DNA of 42,367 nt, from NCBI RefSeq assembly GCF_900156865.1, contig NZ_LT732529.1:1401804-1444170 (forward strand), in the 5' to 3' direction. Made by a program: the position numbers and the translations under genes. Positions 25,059 to 33,295 of the stretch are shown here, one piece after another (positions within the stretch are counted from its first letter, which is position 1; each line of letters opens with the position of its first letter). Source of the DNA: Litchfieldia sinesaloumensis. Its GTDB lineage: Bacteria > Bacillota > Bacilli > Bacillales > Bacillaceae_L. The notes beneath the pieces were generated by a model. The model was not told the DNA's origin. It ran no database searches and saw only the letters and a list, made by a program, of their open reading frames with translations.

Positions 25059-25553
25059 TTATTCAAGCACATACTTATAGAATTTTTTATCTACCTGTAG
25101 CACTGGGAAATTTTCAGGCAAATCATCAAGACCTATACGTATAAACCCATTTTTTTCATAAAATCTATGCGCCGCTACAAATTGGGGAGTTGTCCCAAGA
25201 AATACTGCTTCGATAGTACGTTCTTTTGCCCATTTCATTGCAGCACCTAATAAAAGACTTGCAGTTTTATATGTTGCTCCTCGATATTCTTTATTTACAA
25301 ACATCTTCCTCAATGCTAACTGATTATTCCCTATGTCTAAAAGACTAATTGTGCCAACTACATCTTTATCATAGATAGCCACCCAGAAGTTACCATTCCC
25401 CGTTTGATAATACTCTTCTATGGTGAACAAATCGGGTTGATCATCCTTTGTTATACTTATATTGTATTCCTGTTGCTGAATTTGAAGAATTAAATCTACT
25501 ACTTGCGCTTGATTCTTATAAGAGTATTCTTTCACAATAGGACTGTTGTTCAT
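25059..25553 (-). CDS. GNAT acetyltransferase
   Basis: 164 aa from the ATG at 25553 (a TTG one codon earlier is possible). Acetyl-CoA-binding region: LALRKMFVNKEYRGATYKTA then LLLGAAMKWA; C-terminal HRFYEKNGFIRIGLDDLPENF. The substrate is unknown. Ribosome binding site is weak. It starts 25 bp after the PhzF gene ends and may share its transcript. Confidence 0.87.
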   Translation of the reverse strand: MNNSPIVKEYSYKNQAQVVDLILQIQQQEYNISITKDDQPDLFTIEEYYQTGNGNFWVAIYDKDVVGTISLLDIGNNQLALRKMFVNKEYRGATYKTASLLLGAAMKWAKERTIEAVFLGTTPQFVAAHRFYEKNGFIRIGLDDLPENFPVLQVDKKFYKYVLE

Positions 25554-25578
25554 CAATCACACCGCCACAATCAAATTT

Positions 25579-26460
25579 TTATAGAAACCATTCCCCTTGG
25601 GCAATTTTTTCTACTTTTCCTCCTACATATACTTTGATTTCGCCATTTTCTTCGCTTGCTTTTAAAAACAATAATGATGGTCTTTTTATTTCATATCCTT
25701 GTTCTACACGAATATTAATTTCACTTTTATCAAAATACCGATATTTAACTAAGTAAGAAGCTAAACAGCCATTAGAACTTCCTGTAGCTGCATCTTCTGG
25801 AATACCAAAGTAATCCGCAAAATCACGAACGTTTACATCATTATCAGAATGATAGGTTTCAGGAGAAAAAACCATTATTGCTTTTGCATCGGTAGTCTCA
25901 ATTAACTCATAGTATTTATCTTTATTTATTTTAACCTTCTTTACTGCCTCTAGTGATTTTAAAGGGACAATAATTACTGGGAGTCCTGTTGAAACCTCTT
26001 GGATTGGAAATCTATCATCTATGTATTCTTTATCAATATTTAATACTTCAGAAACCTTTATTGTATCTAAAATACGTCCAAATGTCGGGTTGTTTTGTTC
26101 CATCCACAGTAATTGTTCCTGATTATCGACCGATACAGGAATCTGTCCAGCTTTAACGTTTAAAATCAATTTTTCAATGGGTTCCCCAATTATTTCATTT
26201 TGAATGATATATGCCGTCCCCAAAGTCGGGTGTCCAGCAAATGGAACCTCTTCATTAGGTGTAAAAATTCGAACATCATAACCATTATCAGTTTTTGAAT
26301 CTGATAATATAAACGTAGTTTCCGAATAATTTATTTCCTTGGCTATTTGTTGCATGTGGCTACTCGAAATGTTTTGAGCATTCTTAAACACAGCAAGCTG
26401 ATTCCCTGTATATTTACCTTGTGAAAAAACATCTACTATTGAAAAATTAATTTTGCCCAT
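25579..26460 (-). CDS. PhzF family isomerase/epimerase
   Basis: 293 aa two-domain PhzF fold. The catalytic Glu47 lies in NYSETTFIL, and the conserved VPFAGHPTLGTAYI and DAATGSSNGCLASYL blocks line the active site. Relatives isomerise dihydro-hydroxyanthranilate in phenazine synthesis, but no phenazine genes are nearby, so this is one of the many PhzF proteins of unknown substrate. Confidence 0.9.
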   Translation of the reverse strand: MGKINFSIVDVFSQGKYTGNQLAVFKNAQNISSSHMQQIAKEINYSETTFILSDSKTDNGYDVRIFTPNEEVPFAGHPTLGTAYIIQNEIIGEPIEKLILNVKAGQIPVSVDNQEQLLWMEQNNPTFGRILDTIKVSEVLNIDKEYIDDRFPIQEVSTGLPVIIVPLKSLEAVKKVKINKDKYYELIETTDAKAIMVFSPETYHSDNDVNVRDFADYFGIPEDAATGSSNGCLASYLVKYRYFDKSEINIRVEQGYEIKRPSLLFLKASEENGEIKVYVGGKVEKIAQGEWFL

Positions 26461-26535
26461 AATACCTATTCCCCCCTACATATCTTCCAACTTATAGGAT
26501 TAACGCAGCAACCCGTTTCAGTGCAATAAGAGATT

Positions 26536-26922
26536 TTATATATCACTAATAATGTGACCTTCATTCTCTAATACGACTTTTGCCTTTTCGATAGAATGGC
26601 TTTTAATCAGTAAGTAATCGGTATTATATGTTGAAATTGCAAAGATACTGATATTATTTTCGGCTAATGGATTTGCTAATGAAGATAATATTCCAGTCAA
26701 GCTAAAGTCCAATACTCCCTCAACTTTTATACACTTCCAATCGTCTTCAACATCTATAAATGATTCATTCATAGGGATACATTCAGAGGAACACACAATA
26801 GACAATTCTTCATCTGTTCGGGTAATAGAAAATACATGGGAGTTTAATGCCCACAATGGTAATGTTTCAGTTGGGGGAAGTTTTACAACGGAAAAAGTTA
26901 AATCTAAAATCTTTAATTGCAT
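26536..26922 (-). CDS. ACT domain protein
   Basis: 128 aa built from two ACT-like modules; the C-terminal one is clear (DFSLTGILSSLANPLAENNI, SIFAISTYNTDYLLIKSHSI). This matches a stand-alone ACT family of amino-acid-binding proteins with no enzyme domain. AAAGGAG precedes the ATG. Role unknown; a ligand-binding regulator is the simplest guess. Confidence 0.8.
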   Translation of the reverse strand: MQLKILDLTFSVVKLPPTETLPLWALNSHVFSITRTDEELSIVCSSECIPMNESFIDVEDDWKCIKVEGVLDFSLTGILSSLANPLAENNISIFAISTYNTDYLLIKSHSIEKAKVVLENEGHIISDI

Positions 26923-27081
26923 ATTTTATTACACTCCTTTTAGAAATTATACCATTTATTCTATTAAATTCTTGTTTCACTACCTCCCTCGTTCGTAAAG
27001 TAAGACAAATCAAAAATAATGACATCAAACCTACCTTAGGACACCTCAAGTCAGTTAAAGTGAAACAATTTTTTGTCGACA

Positions 27082-27113
27082 AAAAAGGATTGGAATTTTC
27101 TCCAATCCTTTTT
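27082..27113. terminator. Strong bidirectional terminator
   Basis: AAAAAGGATTGGA (27082-27094) pairs perfectly over 13 bp with TCCAATCCTTTTT (27101-27113) around ATTTTC. It ends the large glycosidase-like gene on the minus strand, 41 bp after its stop. The interval 26923-27081 holds no gene. Confidence 0.9.
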
Positions 27114-27153
27114 CTAGTTTCTTGTTGTAGCCTGCTCAAGTAACTTTTATATT

Positions 27154-29049
27154 TTAATCCATATAGTCAAATATGAAGTATAGTCCCCAATCTTGATCGT
27201 TGGACCATGGGTCGTAGAAATCACCTTTTATTCCATTCACTGTATGAGGGGTAAGCTTTGCACATGAAGCACTACCATCTATTGAAAATAGATTTAACAC
27301 ACCACGAAGAGAAGACTCTGCTTTTTTATAGTATTCACGATCATTTGTTATTTTTGCTAGATTTAGAAATACACGTCCCGAATAAGCACTCCAATAATGC
27401 GGAAAAGTATCGCCATATAATCTATTCTTCCCGAACCAGTATCCATCCCAATGTCTTATTGCCGTTTCATAAAGGTGATAATCGGGTTGAAGTCCATTAA
27501 AAAGTTCTAAGATCTCCACATGTTTTTTTGCTTCAGTAAGAAACTTTTGATCGTTCGTTACTTTATACAATTCTAGTAAAAGATTTGCTGCAGGTGCTAC
27601 AATGGTCTGTTCAAAGTTCACTTCTGATTTAGGATAATTGATTCCATAAAGAATGATTGTATTCACATGTTCTTCAAAGTGGTGAAAAATCTCATCTCTT
27701 TCAACGTTTAATTTCGCATCTTCTAGTAAGTTAAGCATTTCAAACATTGGCAATTCAATCGGATAAAAATCTGCTCCACCTTGCTTGTAGTATGCCAATA
27801 AAACTTTGGACATGTCCTCTAAAAACCTAACGTCCTTCCATGTAAGATATAACTCCTTGAAAAGGACAGCCAACCAAGAATAGTTATATAACCGGTGAAT
27901 ATCGTTATTCCTTTTTACATCGTTAAATACGATGCCTGTCTTTTCATCATAAAGCTCTCTTCTGATGTACTTAATATACTTTTTTAAGCTTTCTTCCATT
28001 TGCACATTCTCATTGTTTCTTAGAAAACGAGCAAGTAATACGCCCATTCCAACCCTTTCCCTGCCCCCATTATGATCATGATAGTGAGAATAATAGATTT
28101 GTTGATCTTCATTATCGTATATAAGGTAGGCACCCTCTAAATGGCTATTCCTTTTATGATACTGTTGCTTATTTACAATAAAGTCACATCTATTTAGAGT
28201 AAGTTTTTTAAGATCAGGCAGTACAAGAATCTTTGCTTCAGTTGTAACACCATTAATACTTACAGAATAGCAATACTCACCAGGTAGCAAATCTACTTCT
28301 CTAATAGTCAACATATCGTTTTCTTTCTGATATTCAATTGGTTTTCCATCTCGCGAAATGTAAACTTCTTGGTTAATTAGACTTTCATGATAAGAAATTT
28401 GCACATGGATTTCTTCATGTTCAAATACGGTGTAATTTTCAGCATGTATATGTATGTAGGTAGGATATGTTAATAGTTTATTATAAAAATCTTTTTTACC
28501 TTCGTGCCAAAATAGTTCCCATTCTATACTATACGATTCGCCAGGTGCTAATTCGAAAGGAGCTACGTGTAATATAATGTCTCCCCGATCATTACTAATT
28601 AAAGATAAATCGCGCTCAATACTATATGATTTGATACTTCCCTTTGTTAGGATTAAACCTAAATGAGGAGCTTCCCCTCCCATTCTTAATCCCATAATAT
28701 AACTTACTTCACCACCACACCATATGTGAGCGTGACATTTTTTTACAGTAGAAACATCTGCTGACTCATAATTATCATTAAACGTTGTGTAGATGGATGT
28801 ATCCCCTGCTTTTGAAAAAATATCAAACTCCGTATTATTCGTAAACGTGTATACCTCTCTAAGGGTGTTATGTTTTGTTAAGCACCGATCAACTGTTGTA
28901 TCTATCCCTTTAGGTGCTTTAATCGTTCCCCAGAATTGTGTTCCTTCCACCCAATTCATCTTATAGGGATCATCCTTATGGGTTATTGAACTTATATACA
29001 TGTCTTCCTTGTATTCAATGTTAAAAGTACTTTCTATTATCTCATTCAT
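27154..29049 (-). CDS. Large protein with six-hairpin glycosidase-like C-terminal half
   Basis: 631 aa, ATG at 29049 with GGAGGG 7 nt upstream. Residues 1-200 look like a beta-sandwich, 210-290 like an Ig-type domain (HVQISYHESLINQEVYISRD), and 330-631 like an (alpha/alpha)6 barrel with repeated helix pairs and aromatic-rich loops (RHWDGYWFGKNRLYGDTFP, HYWSAYSGRVFLNLAKI, DPWSNDQDWGLYF). No signal peptide, so probably cytoplasmic. The layout is that of glycoside hydrolases or carbohydrate epimerases, but I cannot name the family or identify the catalytic acid. Single gene, own terminator. Confidence 0.65.
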   Translation of the reverse strand: MNEIIESTFNIEYKEDMYISSITHKDDPYKMNWVEGTQFWGTIKAPKGIDTTVDRCLTKHNTLREVYTFTNNTEFDIFSKAGDTSIYTTFNDNYESADVSTVKKCHAHIWCGGEVSYIMGLRMGGEAPHLGLILTKGSIKSYSIERDLSLISNDRGDIILHVAPFELAPGESYSIEWELFWHEGKKDFYNKLLTYPTYIHIHAENYTVFEHEEIHVQISYHESLINQEVYISRDGKPIEYQKENDMLTIREVDLLPGEYCYSVSINGVTTEAKILVLPDLKKLTLNRCDFIVNKQQYHKRNSHLEGAYLIYDNEDQQIYYSHYHDHNGGRERVGMGVLLARFLRNNENVQMEESLKKYIKYIRRELYDEKTGIVFNDVKRNNDIHRLYNYSWLAVLFKELYLTWKDVRFLEDMSKVLLAYYKQGGADFYPIELPMFEMLNLLEDAKLNVERDEIFHHFEEHVNTIILYGINYPKSEVNFEQTIVAPAANLLLELYKVTNDQKFLTEAKKHVEILELFNGLQPDYHLYETAIRHWDGYWFGKNRLYGDTFPHYWSAYSGRVFLNLAKITNDREYYKKAESSLRGVLNLFSIDGSASCAKLTPHTVNGIKGDFYDPWSNDQDWGLYFIFDYMD

Positions 29050-29583
29050 GGAACGTCCCTCCACTTATATTTATTCATCATTACCATTGCTTAATAGCTT
29101 GATTTGATTATATTAAAACCACATTCTCAATTGCATATAAAATTCAGTCTTTTTCAATTGAATTTCAGTCTAAATCAACCCATATATACAACCAAAGACC
29201 TAATATTAAATATGACTTAGATCTATTACAGAAATTCATTCATACTGTATGATATATATATAGAGAGGAAAGTAATGGAAATTATTAAAAAATAGCGGAG
29301 GCCTGATTATTTTTATTAATGCTGTTTTCGCAAACGTTGTTGATACTGACAAATTGATTTCCGCTCCAGCTGGACTCTTTCCATGGGTATGATTATCATA
29401 TAGCAACAATCTTTTTGGAAATGAGTCTTTATTAATGACGAAGAAAGGATGAGTATATGGAAATGCTATCGTTCTTGATGGATTAATTAAGATATTGAGA
29501 CAGCCCTCTTTGAAAAAGCTACTGCCCTGTAACTCAAAGACGACGGAAAATATTAATATAGATTTTTTTGAGGAGATGATTTT
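29050..29583. other. Gene-free interval with a degenerate Bacillaceae-type repeat remnant
   Basis: No credible reading frame on either strand. At 29354-29382 the plus strand reads TTGATTTCCGCTCCAGCTGG then ACTCTTTCC, resembling from memory the dispersed Bacillaceae repeat TTGATTTCCGYTCCAGGCGG-ACGCTTTCC. Its palindromic centre is CCAGCTGG. The rest is AT-rich, with the promoters of the divergent genes presumably at its two ends. Confidence 0.4.
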
Positions 29584-30009
29584 ATGAAAAAGAACATATT
29601 ACTAGGTTTAATTCTTTTTGCTGGTATTGCGTTATCCGGTTGTTCCGGTATAGTAGAAAATTCTTTAGACTCAAATGACAAAGCCGGTCTTGAAATTGCT
29701 ACTAAACAAGATACCGGAAACGGAAGTATGGAATTAGTAAACTCAACAATTACTACAAAAGATAATGAGTTGGAGATTATGACTGAGGGAATTGATGAAG
29801 ATAAAATAACTTTCATCTTCGTCGCCAATGAAAAAGTATTGGAACAAAGGATAAAAAATAATGAATCATACAAACTTAACATTAAAGATATCAAAGATGC
29901 TCATCGGACCGACTACAAGCCAAAAGTTCAACTTATTCAAACGAAAGATGATACTGTAGATGGAGACGTAGTAACCTTTAAACAGGTTAGGTATACAGTT
30001 AAAGACTAG
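29584..30009 (+). CDS. Small lipoprotein of unknown function
   Basis: 141 aa. Signal peptide with lipobox LSGC (Cys20); GAGGAGATG precedes the ATG. The mature part is beta-rich (KITFIFVANEKVLEQRIKNN, KPKVQLIQTKDD). No recognised domain. Single gene ended by a strong terminator. Confidence 0.75.
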   Translation: MKKNILLGLILFAGIALSGCSGIVENSLDSNDKAGLEIATKQDTGNGSMELVNSTITTKDNELEIMTEGIDEDKITFIFVANEKVLEQRIKNNESYKLNIKDIKDAHRTDYKPKVQLIQTKDDTVDGDVVTFKQVRYTVKD

Positions 30010-30079
30010 TTTATCGTGGTCGAAGTACAAAAGACCCTAAGCGGTGCAGGGTTCCAACTATTATAAGTAACCATATGAA

Positions 30080-30108
30080 AAACCCTCATTTTAATTGAAT
30101 GAGGGTTT
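30080..30108 (+). terminator. Terminator after the lipoprotein gene
   Basis: AAACCCTCATT (30080-30090) pairs perfectly with AATGAGGGTTT (30098-30108), followed by GTTGTATTTT. Confidence 0.88.
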
Positions 30109-30132
30109 GTTGTATTTTATGATTAGTAAAGG

Positions 30133-30190
30133 GTTCTTGTAATGGCTTTGGATAAGACATTAATACAAGTAAAGCCGGGTTTTGACCATG
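30133..30190 (-). pseudogene. 3' fragment of a GNAT gene, broken at a 154-bp repeat
   Basis: 30133-30184 aligns without gaps to 32009-32060, the 3' part of the intact GNAT gene in this window, with 46 of 52 bases identical by hand count. Both encode nearly the same peptide on the minus strand (QNPALLVLMSYPKPLQE here, QNPVSLVLMSYPKPLQE there). Similarity stops where the first 154-bp repeat begins (CATGCGC at 30187-30193). The rest of the paralogue is not found on the other side of the repeats. Confidence 0.85.
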
Positions 30191-30499
30191 CGCCAACTTA
30201 CTTTTCGCATGCTTTTATGCAATTTTTGCCTCAAAGCGATGCGTATGTGGATAATTTTTACAATTCATTCGACTTCCACACCTGTTTTTACCTTTTCCTG
30301 GATTTTGCGCATACTTTTAGATTATTAAACTAGCTGAATGCATGCGCAAATTTACTTTTCGCATGCTTTTATACAATTTTTGCCTCAAAACGATGCGTAT
30401 GTGGATATTTTTCACAATTCACTCGACTTTTACACCTGTTTTTACCTTTTTCTGGATGTTGCGCATACTTTTAGATTACTAATCTATTTAATTGCATGC
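30187..30499. repeat. 154-bp dispersed repeat, locus B (two tandem units)
   Basis: Units 30192-30345 and 30346-30499, each exactly 154 bp, with the next unit head GCAAA at 30500. They are very similar to each other and clearly related to locus C. Each has CGCATGC near unit position 15, GATGCGTATGTGG near 48, CCTGTTTTTACCTTTTYCTGG in the second half (21-base consensus split as CCTGTTTTTACC and TTTTYCTGG), GCGCATACTTTTAGATTA near 115 and GCATGC at the end. Downstream, GCTGAAGTAGC at 30513 and CTTAACC at 30539 also recur after locus C. Lies between convergent genes. Confidence 0.92.
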
Positions 30500-30589
30500 G
30501 CAAAACGCGTATGCTGAAGTAGCTGCTTAGCTTTTTTTCTTAACCTTATCTGTTAAATTTGTTATTTCCCTAAATACTAGAGTCAGTGA

Positions 30590-31546
30590 TTACTTTAAAG
30601 CATCAAACGGTAAAAAGGCATGAACTCCCTTTGAGGAATTAACAATTTGTGTTACGCGTAAATCCACAACCATTGTAGCGTAGGCATAGGCTTCTGTTCT
30701 AGAAATATTATAAACTTGTGCCATTAAATCTAACATATCACTTAATGCCAGCCACATTGCTTCATCTAGATCCTCATGAAACGCCATCGTGATCCAGCCG
30801 TTTTTCGTCTTTGCTCGTGGTCTATTGATTTTCATATCATTTCTAACTTGAAAAGTGAGACTCACCCGCTCCATCGGACATTCTAATGCAGGGCCAGCCA
30901 CTTCACCGTCACCCTGAACAGCATGGCCATCTCCGGTAGAAAAAAGGCCACCATGAACAAACACTGGTAAATATAAAGTACTTCCAGCTCGAAGCTCTTT
31001 ACAATCAATATTTCCTCCGGTATTTCGGGGAACGATGGTCGAGTGTTGTCCTTCTTCCTTTGGCGGCATCCCCATAATGCCCATGAATGGCTGTAATGCT
31101 ACGCTGTACTTAAAATTCCCAAATTGACTTGTTCCTACCATTTTTTCAACATCCAAATCAAAATCTAGATATACTTCCTTCTCCTTATCCAATCCAAGTT
31201 TTTTGTTCCAATAACTCGGAAATCCACCAGCTGAAGTCCACCCCCAAGTACCTGGCACAATTTCATTAATGTTAATTTCTAACGTATCTCCCGCTTTAGC
31301 ATCTTGAATATAAACGGGACCAACTAACGAATGACCGAATTGTTTAGTTTGTCGTTCCTGTCGCAGTTTAGTAAAACGCTTTCTTGGCGTTCCTAAGGTA
31401 GAACGTTTTTCTAATCCCCAAGCTGAATCTAAGGTTCGAAAAATAACTGTGTCTCCTGAACAAATGGTCAATGCAGGTTCTAAATCTTTGCTGAAAAATC
31501 CATGCAAAGTGTCGGGAGTCGGCTCCAACTTATAAATTTTAGCCAT
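30590..31546 (-). CDS. Acetamidase/formamidase family protein
   Basis: 318 aa, ATG at 31546 with GGAGG 8 nt upstream. Family landmarks: LEPTPDTLHGFFSKDLEPAL at the N-terminus, HSLVGPVYIQDAKAGDTLEI, PFMGIMGMPP, and VFVHGGLFSTGDGHAVQGDG followed by EVAG. These enzymes hydrolyse short amides to ammonia and acid. No amide transporter is adjacent. Single gene. Confidence 0.92.
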   Translation of the reverse strand: MAKIYKLEPTPDTLHGFFSKDLEPALTICSGDTVIFRTLDSAWGLEKRSTLGTPRKRFTKLRQERQTKQFGHSLVGPVYIQDAKAGDTLEININEIVPGTWGWTSAGGFPSYWNKKLGLDKEKEVYLDFDLDVEKMVGTSQFGNFKYSVALQPFMGIMGMPPKEEGQHSTIVPRNTGGNIDCKELRAGSTLYLPVFVHGGLFSTGDGHAVQGDGEVAGPALECPMERVSLTFQVRNDMKINRPRAKTKNGWITMAFHEDLDEAMWLALSDMLDLMAQVYNISRTEAYAYATMVVDLRVTQIVNSSKGVHAFLPFDALK

Positions 31547-31889
31547 AGCTCTAACCTCCAAAGTTTAAAGTGTTGTTGAATGAACGAATAGTTGAAACTA
31601 TTTCCTGGTCTAGACACATGTAATTGGCCTACTTAATAATCTACGCTTTCTGATTTAATTACAGAGTAACACATTTTACTCCAAAGAGTAAATTAGATTA
31701 TTTAAAAATATAAATTAACAATAAAATTAACCGTAATAAAATTTATCGAGGTTTTAGTTTATAGGATTAATCTATAATATAAGGGCTTATTTATTTTATA
31801 AAATAATCATCTATTTTTAAAAACGAAGCCTACATCTTCTATTTTACTTCTTACCTGCTCCGTTACTTCAATGGTGTTAAACATAAAGA
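31547..31889. other. Gene-free interval upstream of the amidase gene
   Basis: AT-rich, with no reading frame I can support. It should contain the amidase promoter (minus strand). From 31854 it carries the CTGCTCCGTTACTTCAAT sequence that also flanks the terminator near 25 kb. Confidence 0.5.
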
Positions 31890-31916
31890 AGCGTTGATCC
31901 ATTTTGGACCGACGCT
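31887..31916 (-). terminator. Terminator-like element of the shared family
   Basis: Minus strand AGCGTCGGTCC - AAAAT - GGATCAACGCT followed by TCTTTATG. It lies 43 bp after the GNAT stop at 31959. The arms match those of the element at 24993-25024. Confidence 0.8.
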
Positions 31917-31958
31917 ATCGATGGTTTAAGTGATACTAGAAATTTACAAAACAAAATC

Positions 31959-32468
31959 TTATGTATAGATATCATTAAACACCCAATTTTTAAAAGATTG
32001 ATATTCCTGTTCTTGTAATGGCTTCGGATAAGACATTAAGACAAGCGAAACCGGATTTTGCCCTTTTGCAAGTGCTGGTTGGACATACCCCCACTGACTA
32101 AGGTGAAAGCCATTTCGTTCATAAAAACGAGCACGTCTTTTTTCAATTTCCCCCTCTGGTGGTTCAATTTCAATCACGATAGGCTTTGCATGTAGCTTAA
32201 GAAATTCTTGGAGTAGCTTCGATCCTAAACCACCATTACGAAAGCTTTCTTTAACGGCAAAATGCTCAAGGAAGATAAAATGTGGTCCTTCCCATGTCGC
32301 AAAAAAGGCAGCGATTTCATGATTCTTTTCATAAACATAAATTTGATAATGAGGATTGGAAAGTAAGGCACGTTGTGTTTGGTAGGGCCTATATTCATCA
32401 CTTGGGAAAGAATCCTCAAACATTTGATACAGCTCTTCAAATCGATCCTCTTGTAAAATTGATAACAT
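31959..32468 (-). CDS. GNAT acetyltransferase (intact parent-like copy of the fragment at 30.1 kb)
   Basis: 169 aa. I choose the ATG at 32468, with GAAGGAG 6 nt upstream, over a start 27 residues earlier that has no ribosome binding site. Acetyl-CoA-binding region: LEHFAVKESFRNGGLGSKLL; C-terminal RRARFYERNGFHLSQWGYVQ. The last 20 residues include YPKPLQEQEYQSF, the section duplicated at 30133. Substrate unknown. Confidence 0.88.
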   Translation of the reverse strand: MLSILQEDRFEELYQMFEDSFPSDEYRPYQTQRALLSNPHYQIYVYEKNHEIAAFFATWEGPHFIFLEHFAVKESFRNGGLGSKLLQEFLKLHAKPIVIEIEPPEGEIEKRRARFYERNGFHLSQWGYVQPALAKGQNPVSLVLMSYPKPLQEQEYQSFKNWVFNDIYT

Positions 32469-32783
32469 ATGGTTCTCCTTCGTGATACTTGTGAAGACAA
32501 GATTATAAGGTGGTATTTCCCTATTGTAGTTGTTAATAGATAGTAACAATCCTGGGGATTTTCCTTCTTTCGTTTAGTTTTTCATGAATTATTACTCCTG
32601 CAGGATAATAAAGTATCCGTAAAAACATCATTCACTTAATATAACTATTGTACTTCTCTAATTAAGTAAATTCTTGAAGTTCATTTAATAATTCATTTTA
32701 CAACAATAACTCTACCCATCAATACATAAATGAATAATTTAAAGGAGATTTTAAAAAACTAAAAAAATAAAGGAGTGATCATC
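32469..32783. other. Gene-free interval between divergent genes
   Basis: AT-rich, about 315 bp. It must hold promoters for the GNAT gene (minus) and the CBO0543 gene (plus); I do not see a convincing consensus pair, RNA element or repeat. Confidence 0.5.
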
Positions 32784-33266
32784 ATGCTTGCCAATTTTTT
32801 CAGGATTTTTAACGCAGTAATCCTATGGTTAATCGTATTATTTTTTCTACCTAAACAGTCATTTAAGAGGTTTTTACCTGTCACTTTATTTTGCTCATTT
32901 TTATTACTAACTGTAGAAATGGTAAGCCCAATCTTTAAATGGTGGGTTGTAAAAGGTGGGTACAAATATAGGCTATTTGATGCATTAGCTTTTATTTTGG
33001 GTCCCTTTTTTACATTTAACTTATGGGTATTTCATTTTACATTCGGTAAATTCTCTTTATATGCCCTTATAAATCTAGTGATGGACTCTATTTTTGCGTA
33101 TCTATTAGTACCTATATTCGAGAAAATTGGACATTTCAAACTCAAAAATTTCACTCCAACGAAAATGTTTTTGCTTTACTACTCATTTTCTTTATTAAAT
33201 TATGGATTTCAAAAGTATTTCGAGAAACCCCTTTCCAAAGAAAATAAACCAATCATCTCAAAATAA
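32784..33266 (+). CDS. CBO0543 family membrane protein
   Basis: 160 aa. The ATG at 32784 has AAGGAG 8 nt upstream. About four transmembrane helices; the segment FKWWVVKGGYKYRLFDALAF followed by LGPFFTFNLWVFHFTFGKFSLY is the hallmark of this Firmicutes family. Function unknown. Confidence 0.8.
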   Translation: MLANFFRIFNAVILWLIVLFFLPKQSFKRFLPVTLFCSFLLLTVEMVSPIFKWWVVKGGYKYRLFDALAFILGPFFTFNLWVFHFTFGKFSLYALINLVMDSIFAYLLVPIFEKIGHFKLKNFTPTKMFLLYYSFSLLNYGFQKYFEKPLSKENKPIISK

Positions 33267-33295
33267 TTGCTTTGATACACCTAGAGTGTGGGCCA

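Noticed and set aside
17791-26922. Chromosomal integron with attC sites
   Set aside because: The inverted repeats do not fit RYYYAAC/GTTRRRY spacing, they end in T-runs like terminators, and no integrase gene is visible.
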